DNA of 64,000 nt, from positions 1 through 64,000 of the forward strand of contig JADHVO010000002.1 in NCBI GenBank assembly GCA_016783965.1, given 5' to 3'. This document shows, one piece after another, positions 36,183-47,480 of this stretch (position 1 is its first letter; each line of letters begins with the position of its first letter). Position numbers and translations under genes: made by a program. The notes beneath the pieces were generated by a model, which was not told the DNA's origin, did no database searches, and saw only the letters and a list, made by a program, of their open reading frames with translations. The DNA is from Alphaproteobacteria bacterium (GTDB lineage: Bacteria > Pseudomonadota > Alphaproteobacteria > Micropepsales > Micropepsaceae).

Positions 36183-37574
36183 ATGAGCCTGGCCGAAGGT
36201 GTCGCCACACCGTTTCTGGTCGGCACGAAGCCGCCGCCCGAGAAGCAGCTGGGTCTGCTCCAGATGCTGTTCAACCGGCCGTCGAACGAGTTCGAGACCA
36301 TCCCCCGCATCGCCTACGAGAAGCCCGTCTGGGTGTGGAAGAGCATCTTCGGAACCAACGTCATCGTCAGCGATCCGGCGGGCGCAAAGCGGGTGCTGCT
36401 CGACAACGTCGCGAACTACCCCAAGACTGACATGGAGCGGAAGATGCTCGGCGCCATCGTCGGCGAAGGGCTGCTGGTTTCGGATGGCGACAAGTGGCGG
36501 TCGCACCGGCGCCTGATGGCACCGAGCTTCGACTTCCGGTCGATCGTTTCGTACGCGCCGGCAATGGTCGCTTCGGCGGATCAGTTCTGCGAGCAGTGGG
36601 CGGCGAAGGGCATGGGCGCCGTCATCGATGTTGCAGAGGAGATGACTCATCTCACGCTGAAGGTGATCTCGGAGACGATGTTCTCCAGCGACGGCGAGAT
36701 GCTAGGGCAACTGATCGATCGGTCGCTGAACAAGTTGACCGATGCGATCGATTTCGGCGTCGCCGATCTTCTGCCGCTCATCGGGCCACCGCGCATGAAG
36801 AAGAAGATGGAGCGCATCCATCAGAACTTCACCGAAATGGACGCGACGATGAAGAATCTGATCGCGGCGCGCCAGAAGATGGAGGGTTCCGCACCGCGCG
36901 ACCTTCTCGACCGGTTGATCGCCGCGCGCGACGGCGAAGCGAACACGCAGTTGAGCAACGACGAGGTGCGCGATGAACTCGTCATCATCTTCCTCGCCGG
37001 TCACGACACGACGGCGCTGGCGCTGACCTACACCTGGTACTTGCTCTCGCAGCACCCCGAGGTGGAAGCCAAGATGCACGAGGAACTCCAGCGCGTGCTG
37101 GGTGGCCGCAACCCGGTGCACGACGACCTGGTCAACCTGCCCTACACGAAGATGGTGCTCGAGGAGTCGATGCGGCTCTATCCACCAGCGCCGGGGCTTT
37201 CCAACCGTGCCGTGCTGGAAGACGACGAGATCTGCGGCGTGAAGGTGCCAAAGGGGGCGCAGGTCGGAGTAATTCCGTGGGTCATCCATCGTCACCGCCT
37301 GCTATGGGACAATCCCGAGAAATTCGATCCCGAGCGGTTCTCGCCGGAGCGCAGCCAGGGGCGCCACCGGTTTGCCTATCTTCCGTTCGGCGGTGGGCCG
37401 CGGGTGTGCATCGGCATGGCGCTTGCCATGGCAGAGGCGCATCTGATCCTCGCCGCGATGGCGCAGCGGTTCCGGCTCAAGCTGGTGTCAGGCCAGGACA
37501 TCGTGCTCCAGCACCGTATCACCATGCGGCCGCGCGACGGGATCAAAATGATCCTGTCTCCTCGGGGCGCCTGA
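36183..37574 (+). CDS. Cytochrome P450
   Basis: A 463-residue haem monooxygenase. The I-helix oxygen motif is AGHDTTALALT, the K-helix ExxR is in LEESMRLYPPAPG, and the haem-cysteine loop is FGGGPRVCIGMALAMAEAH. The start is ATG at 36183 because GGAG lies 8 nt upstream; the nearer ATG at 36177 has spacing of 2. No N-terminal membrane anchor is visible, so it is a soluble bacterial type, similar in length to CYP102/CYP4-like class. Substrate unknown, and no ferredoxin or reductase gene is adjacent. Confidence 0.93.
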   Translation: MSLAEGVATPFLVGTKPPPEKQLGLLQMLFNRPSNEFETIPRIAYEKPVWVWKSIFGTNVIVSDPAGAKRVLLDNVANYPKTDMERKMLGAIVGEGLLVSDGDKWRSHRRLMAPSFDFRSIVSYAPAMVASADQFCEQWAAKGMGAVIDVAEEMTHLTLKVISETMFSSDGEMLGQLIDRSLNKLTDAIDFGVADLLPLIGPPRMKKKMERIHQNFTEMDATMKNLIAARQKMEGSAPRDLLDRLIAARDGEANTQLSNDEVRDELVIIFLAGHDTTALALTYTWYLLSQHPEVEAKMHEELQRVLGGRNPVHDDLVNLPYTKMVLEESMRLYPPAPGLSNRAVLEDDEICGVKVPKGAQVGVIPWVIHRHRLLWDNPEKFDPERFSPERSQGRHRFAYLPFGGGPRVCIGMALAMAEAHLILAAMAQRFRLKLVSGQDIVLQHRITMRPRDGIKMILSPRGA

Positions 37575-37606
37575 GCCAGCCTGCCAAATCTGGTGGGTCG
37601 GCTCAG
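37571..37606 (+). terminator. Stem-loop covering the P450 stop codon
   Basis: CTGAGCC at 37571-37577 pairs with GGCTCAG at 37600-37606, and the inside can continue with CCTGCCA and TGGTGGG (with G-U pairs). It is strong and begins at the stop codon, but no U-run follows, so factor-dependent end or mRNA stabilisation is possible. Confidence 0.4.
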
Positions 37607-37685
37607 CCTCGGCACCACTGGCTGCTATTCGTTTTCACGAATCGCGCTTATTTCTTTGGCCTATCGCTTCGCTACTTGAGGCCTG

Positions 37686-38138
37686 TCAGCGGCCAAGGCG
37701 GGGATTCCGATCGCCGGCGTGAGTTCCGCCAGGCGAGACGACGCCAGAGAACGCGATGCCAACCGCGTCGGGCGAATAGGCGCGCGCCGCATCTGCCAGC
37801 GACAGGATGCCGACCAAGCGCTTGTCCCTGCTCATGACGGGCAGACGGCGGATCTGGAGGTCCGCCATATTGTCCATCACCTCGTCTATATCCTCGTTCT
37901 CGAAGCAGTATTTGACGTCCTTCGTCATCGCGTCGCGGACGCGCGAGGTGCCGTCTTTTCCCTGCGCGATACAGCGGGTGACGATGTCGCGATCGGTGAT
38001 CATGCCGATCAGCCGGTCGTTCTCCTCCACCGGCAGGAACCCGACGTCTTCCCGGGCCATCATCTGCGCCGCCGTTTTCAGGGTTTCGTTGGCATTGATG
38101 GTCTTGGCGCTGCGGCACATCACTTCGGCGACTTTCAT
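37686..38138 (-). CDS. CBS-domain protein
   Basis: A 150-residue protein made of two CBS domains: VMCRSAKTINANETLKTAAQMM ... VGFLPVEENDRLIGMITDRDIV and MTKDVKYCFENEDIDEVMDNMADLQIRRLPVMSRDKRLVGILSLADA. Such stand-alone Bateman modules bind adenine nucleotides or other ligands and regulate partner proteins. The tail (about 125-150) is Gly/Pro-rich. It is separated from pyrG by 188 bp. The target is unknown. Confidence 0.92.
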   Translation of the reverse strand: MKVAEVMCRSAKTINANETLKTAAQMMAREDVGFLPVEENDRLIGMITDRDIVTRCIAQGKDGTSRVRDAMTKDVKYCFENEDIDEVMDNMADLQIRRLPVMSRDKRLVGILSLADAARAYSPDAVGIAFSGVVSPGGTHAGDRNPRLGR

Positions 38139-38326
38139 GGGGGCTCTCCTTCTTCATTCTTGCGAAGGGAATGACAGCGCGTGCCGAGCGTTCCGCATAC
38201 GCACATCACTTTCGCCGGTTCCGGACGAAAATGAGGGAGCTGTCTGCTAAATCTGGCCGGCAGGGATCGGTCAGAGCGCTAGCGCTTGATCATTGTCTTC
38301 GGGAATGGGCACTTTTTGTTTTGGCG

Positions 38327-39964
<1,638 letters not shown>

Positions 39965-40123
39965 TTATGGTCAAAGTACGGCGCGCACTCAAGCGCGAAA
40001 TGCAGCGACGTGGTTTGTACACAGTGAACGGCTACATCCCGGCAATCGCTGGAGAAATCGCGGGCCTCATGACCCCCGACGGAAAATGGGCTTAGCTATC
40101 TGTGATCGGGTGGGGACGTTTTC

Positions 40124-41785
40124 GTGGCGAATCGGTCCGGCAGGCACCGGCATTTGATGCTCTGGGTGGCGCTGCTTCTTGTTGCGTTGCTGCCCCGCCC
40201 TGCGGCGGCCGATGCCCTGTATGTGATCCGCGCCGACCATTGGTCGGCGGAGGACGAGCGCGGCTATCGCGAGTTCGTCCAGGCGCTGGGCGAGGCGAAT
40301 TGCCACGCGGTCAACGAATGCCTGCATGATCCGGCCAACAAATTCCGCGCAAGCGATCCGCCGGGCGCGGTGTTCGACGCCGACTGCGCCGATTTCGCCT
40401 ACCTTCTCAGGTTCTACTATGCCTGGAAACGCGGCCTGCCATTTTCCTATGCGGATGGCGTGGCAGCACGTGGGGCGACGACTGACATCCGCTACAGCCC
40501 CGACGGCAACCGGGTCACATCACGCCGGCAGCTGACGAGCGGAACGCAAAACGCACTCGACATCATCAGCAGCATGCGCGACGCGGTGTCGTCGGCGACC
40601 TACCGTATCCATCCGGACCTCGACGGGCCGCTGGCGCCAGACCTCTATTCGGCCGCGATCGACCTGAGGTCGATCGGGCCAGGCACGTTGATCTATGACC
40701 CGAACGGGCATGTCGCCGTCGTCTATCGGGTCGACCCCGACGGGCGGATACGGTTCTTCGACTCGCATACCGACTACTCCCTCGCACGAAGCATCTACGA
40801 CCCGCGCTTTACGCGGGTTGCGCCGGCAGCCGGCGCTGGGTTCAAGAACTGGCGTCCACAGACGTTGGTTGGAGCGTCCCCGGCCGCCGACGGGACGCTA
40901 CACGGCGGTCATATCGAACTCGCACCCAATGCGAAGATCGCCGGTTTCTCGACCGAGCAGTTCTTCGGCAACGGGCCCCGGCCGGCCGATGCGGCCTGGG
41001 CCAACGGCGCGTTCACGCTTAACGGTGAGAAGCTCGACTACTACGACTATGTGCGCGCCAAGCTTTCGGTGAGCGGCGAACTGCAATTCGATCCGGTCAA
41101 GGAAGTCCACGAGCTCGCAATATCGAACTGCGCCGATCTCCAATACCGCATGCAGGCCGTCGACATCGCAACCGCCGCGGGCATCCAGAACCGGCCGGAA
41201 CCGGACCGCCTGCCTTCGAACATCTACGGCACCGACGGCGACTGGGAGACATTCTCCACCCCTTCACGCGATGCGCGGCTCAAGACCGCATTCAAGTCGC
41301 TGCGCGACGCCGCCGAACGCTTCGTCATCATGTATGTGCGCGGCGGCGATCCGCATCTGCACTACCTGGGCGACGACATGGTCGGCGACATGCTGGCGAC
41401 CTATCAGCGAGACACGCAGGCCTGCGCGGTGCACTACACCCGCAGCGACGGCAGCGTCGTGACGCTGACCTATGAGGATGCGGTGAAACGCATGTTCGCG
41501 CTGTCGTTCGATCCCTATCAGTGCGTTGAGCGGCGCTGGGGCGCGTTGGACGCCGCCGAGTTGTCGACCTGCCGCGACGGGCCGGTGAAGCAGGCGTGGT
41601 ACGCCGCAGAACAAAGACTGCGCAATCAGCTCGACCGCACCTATGACACGCGGATGGACTTCACGCTCGCCGAACTCAAAACGCCGGGCGATGGCAAGGG
41701 CGTCGAGACGGCGCCGGACATCGACGTGCTTGCGTTCCTCAATCGCGTGCGCGATGCACGTCCGGGGCGGTCGGCGGGTTTCTAA
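40124..41785 (+). CDS. Secreted protein with papain-like Cys-His signature
   Basis: A 553-residue protein read from a GTG, with a Sec signal (about 1-29). I do not recognise the family. Residues arranged as in NlpC/P60 or transglutaminase-like cysteine hydrolases are visible: C88 in the FDADCADFAYLLRFYYAWK segment and H196 in IYDPNGHVAVVYRVDPDG, with D213 in RFFDSHTDYS as a possible third. C-terminal cysteines (about residues 430-510, for example C434, YQCVERRWG, STCRDG) may form disulfides. Length is well above NlpC/P60 alone, so a second domain is likely. It lies between secG and pyrG, divergent from pyrG by 168 bp. Predicted exported; a cell-wall role is a guess. Confidence 0.6.
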   Translation: MANRSGRHRHLMLWVALLLVALLPRPAAADALYVIRADHWSAEDERGYREFVQALGEANCHAVNECLHDPANKFRASDPPGAVFDADCADFAYLLRFYYAWKRGLPFSYADGVAARGATTDIRYSPDGNRVTSRRQLTSGTQNALDIISSMRDAVSSATYRIHPDLDGPLAPDLYSAAIDLRSIGPGTLIYDPNGHVAVVYRVDPDGRIRFFDSHTDYSLARSIYDPRFTRVAPAAGAGFKNWRPQTLVGASPAADGTLHGGHIELAPNAKIAGFSTEQFFGNGPRPADAAWANGAFTLNGEKLDYYDYVRAKLSVSGELQFDPVKEVHELAISNCADLQYRMQAVDIATAAGIQNRPEPDRLPSNIYGTDGDWETFSTPSRDARLKTAFKSLRDAAERFVIMYVRGGDPHLHYLGDDMVGDMLATYQRDTQACAVHYTRSDGSVVTLTYEDAVKRMFALSFDPYQCVERRWGALDAAELSTCRDGPVKQAWYAAEQRLRNQLDRTYDTRMDFTLAELKTPGDGKGVETAPDIDVLAFLNRVRDARPGRSAGF

Positions 41786-41788
41786 CCG

Positions 41789-42124
41789 CTAATGCGGCGT
41801 CGGGATCGCCGGCGCGGACGGCGCCGGTGTTGCGGGCTTGGCGGGAATGGTCGGCGCGGGTCCCCCCTGGTCGAGGAACGACTTCTCGTTGCGGCCGTGC
41901 AGCGCGAGCAGGTTCAACCCAAGGCAGGTCAGGAAGAACAGCGCGGCCAGGATCGACGTCGTGCGGGTCAGCGTGTCGGCAGCACCGCGGGGGGAAAACA
42001 ACCCACCCAGGCCCGAACCGCCGCCGCCCATGCCGAGCGCCCCGCCTTCGGAACGTTGCAGCAGCACGGATACGATCAGCGCCACGGCGACGATCAGTTC
42101 GACGGCAATCAGGATGGCCTGCAC
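41789..42124 (-). CDS. secG: Preprotein translocase subunit SecG
   Basis: A 111-residue protein with two membrane helices (about residues 1-20 and 55-73). The conserved GGGGSGLGGLFSPRGAADTLTRTT loop lies between them. SecG stimulates SecYE protein translocation in the inner membrane. The Pro/Ala-rich C-terminal tail is variable in alphaproteobacteria. Its location between tpiA and pyrG is the normal one, though a pseudo-receiver gene and a secreted protein flank it. Confidence 0.92.
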   Translation of the reverse strand: MQAILIAVELIVAVALIVSVLLQRSEGGALGMGGGGSGLGGLFSPRGAADTLTRTTSILAALFFLTCLGLNLLALHGRNEKSFLDQGGPAPTIPAKPATPAPSAPAIPTPH

Positions 42125-42203
42125 GGATACGCTCCTTCGGGCGCACGGCCCGATTTCAGGGGGCGCTCAATAGACCATTGCAGCCCCCGACGGAAGGGCG
42201 GGC

Positions 42204-42230
42204 AAAAATCCCTCCCGATCGGGCTTTTTT
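42204..42230. terminator. Possible bidirectional terminator between the pseudo-receiver gene and secG
   Basis: A self-complementary CCCGATCGGG (42214-42223) is flanked by an A5 run before and a T6 run after. The stem is short with a tight loop, so strength is doubtful, but the layout fits a terminator for the minus-strand gene that ends at 42235. Confidence 0.4.
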
Positions 42231-42234
42231 GCGC

Positions 42235-43191
42235 CTAGCTGGCGGCAGCCGAGGTGGCTTCGGCGAGGCTGCGGGCGCGGATGATGGCCACGGTGGCGTC
42301 AACCTCGGTCAATATCTCGACCGTCGACTTCTCGCTATGGAACACGTGGTTCAGGCTGAGCGCCGCATGTCCCAGAAGGTGCATCGCGGCATTACGGTCT
42401 ACGCCGGCCTGAAGGCCTTCGACGGCAGCCAACACGGATTCGCACCATTCGATCGCTGTCTCGAAGTCCGTGTCCTGGCAGCGGCGGGTGATGCCCTTGG
42501 CCAAGTGGCCGATCTTGGCGAGTTCCTCGTTATAGGCGCCGGGCACACGCTCCTGCATCAGACGCCAGAGGATCGAGATCTGGAAGGCGTCGCGTTTTAG
42601 CTTCTCGTTGTTCAGCTTCTCGCGCGCACCGCGCAGTTCGCCGTCGAGCCGCATGGCGGTCTCTTCGACGGAGAGACGATCCTTCGCCTTCATCTTGAGC
42701 GAGTTCGGCGGTTCGAACATCTCAATGTTGGAGGGACGCGTCAGGTCCTTGCGACGGTCGGGACCGACATAGTCGGTGGTGACGACGAAGCCCTTGCGGC
42801 GCTCGACATGCGTCTCGATGCGCTGGCCGAGCAAGGTGGTCGAGAACGGACGGAGCAACAGGTCGTCGGCGCCGGAATTCACCACGCGGCTCACGAGAGC
42901 GCCGGACTTCTCCCATGCCGTCACGATGATGACGATGAACGGATTGAAGCCCTGCCCGCCCTGACGCAGGTCCTGGATGGTCTTGCACAGCGCGGTATCG
43001 CTGCCCTGCGCCTCGCACAGTGCGAGATCCGGCGGGCGGCGGCGGATCGCTTCGACGAATGTGTCGAGCGTCGCCACCGTCTCGATCTTGCGGAAGCCGA
43101 GCGTGAACAAGGCGGCGCGGGTCGCCGTGCGGTTCGCAGCCACAGGATCGTAGACGAGGGTCTCAGTCGTGTCGAAAAAAAGACGGCCCAT
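42235..43191 (-). CDS. Pseudo-receiver protein with linker and Hpt-like C-terminal region
   Basis: A 318-residue protein from the ATG opening MGRLFFDTTETL. The N-terminal part (about 1-115) aligns with a receiver domain, but the phospho-acceptor aspartate is E60 (PDLALCEAQ), only one acidic residue is at the usual pair (VYDPV), and the conserved lysine is Arg (LLLRPF). A linker (YVGPDRRKDL, IEMFEPPNSLKMKAK) matches the tail of the response regulator at 12877-13401 and the start of the Hpt protein at 13415-13897. The helical C-terminal region includes IGHLAKGI, which resembles the HxxKG of Hpt domains. It lies between tpiA and secG. Confidence 0.72.
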   Translation of the reverse strand: MGRLFFDTTETLVYDPVAANRTATRAALFTLGFRKIETVATLDTFVEAIRRRPPDLALCEAQGSDTALCKTIQDLRQGGQGFNPFIVIIVTAWEKSGALVSRVVNSGADDLLLRPFSTTLLGQRIETHVERRKGFVVTTDYVGPDRRKDLTRPSNIEMFEPPNSLKMKAKDRLSVEETAMRLDGELRGAREKLNNEKLKRDAFQISILWRLMQERVPGAYNEELAKIGHLAKGITRRCQDTDFETAIEWCESVLAAVEGLQAGVDRNAAMHLLGHAALSLNHVFHSEKSTVEILTEVDATVAIIRARSLAEATSAAAS

Positions 43192-43266
43192 TTGCGCGCC
43201 GTTGCATCCCACCAATTCGGGTAAGGAGTGCCACGACGCGTCTTAAGAAAGGGTCAGAAAGCGCGG

Positions 43267-43998
43267 TTAAGGCGAGCGGTTGCAAGCATCTACAATTTGA
43301 ATGAAGTCTGATGCTTTCAAGCTGGCACCGCCGACCAGTGCGCCGCCTACATCCGGCAGAGCGAGTATTTCCTTGGCGTTCGAGGGCTTCACCGAGCCGC
43401 CGTACAGAATGCGCAGCGGGGCGCCGAGACCGGCGCGGATATGAGCGTGCATCGCGGCGATCTCGGGCGAGGTCGGCGTCCTGCCCGTTCCGATGGCCCA
43501 GACGGGTTCGTAGGCGATCGCCGTGTTCTGCGGCGTCGCGCCGGGCGGAACGCTGCCTTCGATCTGCGACCTGCAAACGCCGTGCGCGTGGCCCGCGTCG
43601 CGCTGCGGCTCGGTTTCGCCGATGCAGATGATGGAGATGAGGCCGGCACGCCACGCGGCCCTCGCCTTGGCCTGCACGATGGCGTCGGTCTCGCCGTGAA
43701 ACTGACGGCGTTCGGAATGGCCGACGATGACCGCGGTGGCGCCGGCGTCGCGCAGCATCTCGGCGCTGACGTCGCCGGTGAAGGCGCCCGAGGCTTCGGC
43801 ATGGCAGTCCTGACCGCCGACGGCGAACCGGTCCTTCGCGTGCCGGGCGGCTCGCTCGATCAGAGTAGCAGAGGGGCAGATCAGAACGTCGCAGGCAGGC
43901 CTCGTCGTCTCGACGTGCTTTGCCAATGCGCCGAGTTCGGCCATCGCCGTGGCGCCCAGGCCGTTCATTTTCCAGTTTCCGGCGATCAACTGACGCAT
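43267..43998 (-). CDS. tpiA: Triosephosphate isomerase
   Basis: A 243-residue TIM-barrel enzyme that interconverts dihydroxyacetone phosphate and glyceraldehyde 3-phosphate. Visible are AGNWKMNG (catalytic Lys), the His of [14 protein letters not shown], the catalytic Glu of [15 protein letters not shown] and the ILYGGSVKP phosphate loop. The start is the ATG opening [10 protein letters not shown]. It is divergent from ppiD with 76 bp between starts, the usual alphaproteobacterial arrangement. Confidence 0.97.
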   Translation of the reverse strand: MRQLIAGNWKMNGLGATAMAELGALAKHVETTRPACDVLICPSATLIERAARHAKDRFAVGGQDCHAEASGAFTGDVSAEMLRDAGATAVIVGHSERRQFHGETDAIVQAKARAAWRAGLISIICIGETEPQRDAGHAHGVCRSQIEGSVPPGATPQNTAIAYEPVWAIGTGRTPTSPEIAAMHAHIRAGLGAPLRILYGGSVKPSNAKEILALPDVGGALVGGASLKASDFIQIVDACNRSP

Positions 43999-44074
43999 GT
44001 CTTCCCCGCACTGCTTGCCTGCGTTGTCCCCCCTCCCTATCATCCGCCGCCTTTCGCCCCAAATCGGGAAATTC

Positions 44075-45943
44075 ATGCTTCAGTCGCTGCGCAAGTACAC
44101 ACAAACCTGGATCGCCCCCCTGTTCATGGGCGCGCTGGCACTGAGCTTCGTCGTGTGGGGCATCGCGGACGTGTTCCGCACCTCGTCTGTCGACACCACG
44201 GCGTTCACTGTCGGCCCGGTCGATGTGCAGATCGACCAGTTTCAGCGCGACTTCCGCAACGCGGCGCGCGGTGCTGGTCAAGTGCTCACGCCGGAGCAGA
44301 ACAAGCTGCTCGCCGATGAGGTGCGCGACAACATGATGATGCGCGTCGCGTTGGACAATCTCGTCCAGCGGCTGGGCCTGACAGCCGGCGATGCGCGGGT
44401 GCGGGCGGACATCCAGAGCAACCAGGCGTTCCGCGGACCGCTGGGCAGCTTCGATCACAACCAGTTCCTTTCGGTGATCGGCCGCGCCAACTACAGCGAG
44501 GACGAGTTCGTCGCGGTGTCGCGCAAGGACAATGCGCGCGGCCAGATGCTGCGCGCGACGCAGGGCGGCTTCATGATGCCGCTCGACTATGCACGGGCGA
44601 TCTTCGCCTATGTGAACGAGACGCGGGCGGCAGAATATGTCCTCGTAAACGACAGCGCGGTCGGCACCATCGCGCCGCCAGCGGACAGCGTTCTGGAAGC
44701 CTATGTGAAGGCGCATCCCGATACCTTCAGCACACCAGAATATCGCACGGTAAGCATCGCCTATATCGGGGTCGACGACATGGCGCCTTCGATCTCCGTC
44801 ACGGAAAAGCAGATCGATGAAGAGCTGGCGGCGAACCACGCCGACTATGTGACGCCGGAGAAGCGCGAAATCGAGCAGATCACGTTCCCGAACGAAGCGG
44901 ACGCGCGTGCGGCAAAGGCGGCGCTGGACAGCGGCAAGACGTTCGATCAACTCGCGGCGGACCGCAAGCTCAAGGATGTCGACTACAAGCTCGGCGAGAA
45001 GACGCAGGCCGACCTCTCGTCCGATCCGGACGGCGCCAAGGCGGTGTTCGCGCTGGCGCTGGGCGCGACCAGCGCCCCGGTGAAGGGCGTGTTCGGTTAT
45101 GAGCTGTTCCATGTCACCAGGATCACGCCGGGCGTTTCCAAGAGCCGCGACGAGATCAAGGCCGCGCTACAAAAGAAGCTCGCCGTCGCGAAGATGACAG
45201 ACATGGCCAACGCCTATACGGACGCGCTGGGCGGCGGCGCCGGCGTGGCGGACGCGGCGCGCAAGGCGGGCATGAAATACGTCCATGCCGCGGCGATCGA
45301 CGCCAAGGGGCTTGACCCGAGCGGTACCAAGGTTGCGGGCGCGGACAATCCCGATCTGCTGGCGGCGATCTTCAAGGCGGAAGTCGGCGAGGATGGAGAT
45401 CCGTTCCCGTCCGGCGACCAGACGCACTACTTCGCGATCAAGGTCGACGGTGTGATGCCCCCCAAGGTGCGGCCGCTCGATCAGGTGCGTGCGGATGCGC
45501 TGGCGCGCTGGACCGCGGAGCAGAAGCTGATCCAGCTCAAGGCCAAGGCGGCGGCGCTGGCAGCGCGCGCCAATGCGGAGCATTCGCTGGCGGGCGTCGC
45601 AGCGTCGCTGGGCGCGCCGGTGCAGACCACCTCAGCGCTCAATCGTGGCAGCGCAACGGCGCTGCTTACTGCGCCCGTGGTGAGGGCGATCTACGGCGCG
45701 GCACCCGGCGCGACCATCTTCACGCCCGTCGAGGGCGGCTACCTTCTGGCGCGTGCATCAGGTGTGGCGCATCCGACGCCGCCGCAGAACGACATGACCT
45801 ACTATCAGGGCGTGCGGAGTCTTTCGGGCGAGATCGCGCAGGACACGACGGTCGGGCTGGCGAAGGCGAGCGAGCAGCATGACGGCACCACCATCAACCA
45901 GAAGCTGATCGACCAGACGGTCTCGGGCTCGGGTGGATCGTGA
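44075..45943 (+). CDS. ppiD: Periplasmic peptidyl-prolyl isomerase PpiD (SurA/parvulin type)
   Basis: A 622-residue membrane-anchored chaperone from the ATG opening [12 protein letters not shown] with GGGA upstream. One membrane helix (about residues 13-32) holds the rest in the periplasm. A SurA_N-like domain (about 40-170) precedes the parvulin PPIC domain (about 225-370) with the [19 protein letters not shown] segment, then a C-terminal helical domain. It assists outer-membrane protein folding. Its stop lies 7 bp before the trpE start, so the two are co-transcribed. Confidence 0.9.
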   Translation: MLQSLRKYTQTWIAPLFMGALALSFVVWGIADVFRTSSVDTTAFTVGPVDVQIDQFQRDFRNAARGAGQVLTPEQNKLLADEVRDNMMMRVALDNLVQRLGLTAGDARVRADIQSNQAFRGPLGSFDHNQFLSVIGRANYSEDEFVAVSRKDNARGQMLRATQGGFMMPLDYARAIFAYVNETRAAEYVLVNDSAVGTIAPPADSVLEAYVKAHPDTFSTPEYRTVSIAYIGVDDMAPSISVTEKQIDEELAANHADYVTPEKREIEQITFPNEADARAAKAALDSGKTFDQLAADRKLKDVDYKLGEKTQADLSSDPDGAKAVFALALGATSAPVKGVFGYELFHVTRITPGVSKSRDEIKAALQKKLAVAKMTDMANAYTDALGGGAGVADAARKAGMKYVHAAAIDAKGLDPSGTKVAGADNPDLLAAIFKAEVGEDGDPFPSGDQTHYFAIKVDGVMPPKVRPLDQVRADALARWTAEQKLIQLKAKAAALAARANAEHSLAGVAASLGAPVQTTSALNRGSATALLTAPVVRAIYGAAPGATIFTPVEGGYLLARASGVAHPTPPQNDMTYYQGVRSLSGEIAQDTTVGLAKASEQHDGTTINQKLIDQTVSGSGGS

Positions 45944-45950
45944 GCGACCG

Positions 45951-47480
45951 ATGGCGACCCTTCCCGAATTCTCCGCCTTCGCGCGCAGCTATGACGCGGG
46001 CGCGCCGCAGGTTCTTTACACCAAGCTGATCGCCGACCTTGAGACGCCGGTCTCGGCGTTCCTGAAACTGGGCGAAGGACGCGAGAACGCGTTCCTGTTC
46101 GAGAGCGTGCAGGGCGGGGAAACGCGTGGACGCTATTCGATCATCGGGCTGAAGCCGGACCTGATCTGGCGCTGCCGCGATGGCAAGGCGGAGATCAACC
46201 GCACGGCGCGTGCAGCGGGCGGCGGCAGGTTCGAACCCGCCGTGCATGCGGACATGCCGTTGCTGAGCCTGCGGGCTTTGCTCGCCGAGTGCCGGATGGA
46301 ATTGCCTGCGGCGGTGCCGCCGAGCGCGGTCGGGATCTACGGCTATCTCGGCTACGACATGGTGCGGTTGATCGAGAAGCTGCCGAACGTCCCTGCCGAT
46401 ACGCTGGGGCTGCCGGATGCGATCCTGATCCGCCCGACCATCGTCGCCATTTTCGACAATGTGCGCGACGAGATCCTGATCGTCACGCCGGTGTGGCCGG
46501 AGCGCGGGGTCGATGCGCGTGCGGCCTATGCGCGGGCAAGCGAGCGGTTGCAGGATGCAATCGACGACCTAGAGCGCCCTGCCCCGGCGGCGCCGGCGGC
46601 GCCAGAGAACCTGCCGGCGTTCACGGAGATCGAATCCAATACTACACATGCGGACTATCTGAAGACCGTCGAGCGCGCAAAGGAGTACATCCGCGCCGGC
46701 GACGTGTTCCAGGTGGTGCCGAGCCAGCGCTTCCGGCGCAAGTTCAGCCTGCCGCCCTTCTCGCTCTATCGCGCGCTCAGGCGGCTCAACCCGTCGCCGT
46801 TCCTCTACAACCTCGCCTTCCCGGGATTCTCCATCGTGGGATCGAGCCCGGAAATCCTCGTCAGGCTTCGCGACGGCATCGTCACCATCCGTCCGATCGC
46901 GGGTACGCGGCCGCGCGGCGAGACGGCGGCCGAAGACAACGCGCTGGCCGAAGCACTGATGAACGACCCCAAGGAGCGGGCCGAGCACCTGATGCTGGTC
47001 GACCTCGGGCGCAACGATGTGGGGCGCGTGGCGCAGACGGGCGCCGTGACGGTCACGGACAGTTTCTTCATCGAGCGCTACTCGCATGTGATGCACCTCG
47101 TTTCGAATGTGGAAGGGAAGATTCGCGGCGGACTGGACGCGATCGACGCCCTGGCCGCAGGATTGCCGGCCGGCACACTGTCGGGCGCGCCCAAAATCCG
47201 CGCGATGGAAATCATCGACGAGTTCGAAAAGGAAAAGCGCGGCGCTGTCTATGCAGGCGCCGTCGGATACTTCGCGGCAGACGGATCTATGGACACCTGC
47301 ATCGTGCTGCGCACCGCGGTGGTAAAGGACGGCACGATGTATGTTCAGGCCGGCGGCGGTGTGGTGGCGGATTCGGTCCCCGAGGCCGAGTACCAGGAAA
47401 CCGTCAACAAGGCGGCAGCACTGATGCGCGCGGCAGAGGAAGCGGTGCGCTTTGCCACCGCAAGCAAGCGCGGGCAGTAG
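45951..47480 (+). CDS. trpE: Anthranilate synthase component I
   Basis: A 509-residue chorismate-using enzyme. The start is ATG at 45951; a GTG 18 bp upstream overlaps ppiD. Motifs include SIIGLKPDLIW in the N-terminal domain, the SLYRALRRLNPSPFLY region, the IAGTRPRGET loop, MLVDLGRNDVGRVA and the C-terminal GAVGYFAADGSMDTCIVLRT. With TrpG it makes anthranilate for tryptophan. No trpG, trpD or trpC follows in the window, so the trp genes are split. Confidence 0.96.
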   Translation: MATLPEFSAFARSYDAGAPQVLYTKLIADLETPVSAFLKLGEGRENAFLFESVQGGETRGRYSIIGLKPDLIWRCRDGKAEINRTARAAGGGRFEPAVHADMPLLSLRALLAECRMELPAAVPPSAVGIYGYLGYDMVRLIEKLPNVPADTLGLPDAILIRPTIVAIFDNVRDEILIVTPVWPERGVDARAAYARASERLQDAIDDLERPAPAAPAAPENLPAFTEIESNTTHADYLKTVERAKEYIRAGDVFQVVPSQRFRRKFSLPPFSLYRALRRLNPSPFLYNLAFPGFSIVGSSPEILVRLRDGIVTIRPIAGTRPRGETAAEDNALAEALMNDPKERAEHLMLVDLGRNDVGRVAQTGAVTVTDSFFIERYSHVMHLVSNVEGKIRGGLDAIDALAAGLPAGTLSGAPKIRAMEIIDEFEKEKRGAVYAGAVGYFAADGSMDTCIVLRTAVVKDGTMYVQAGGGVVADSVPEAEYQETVNKAAALMRAAEEAVRFATASKRGQ

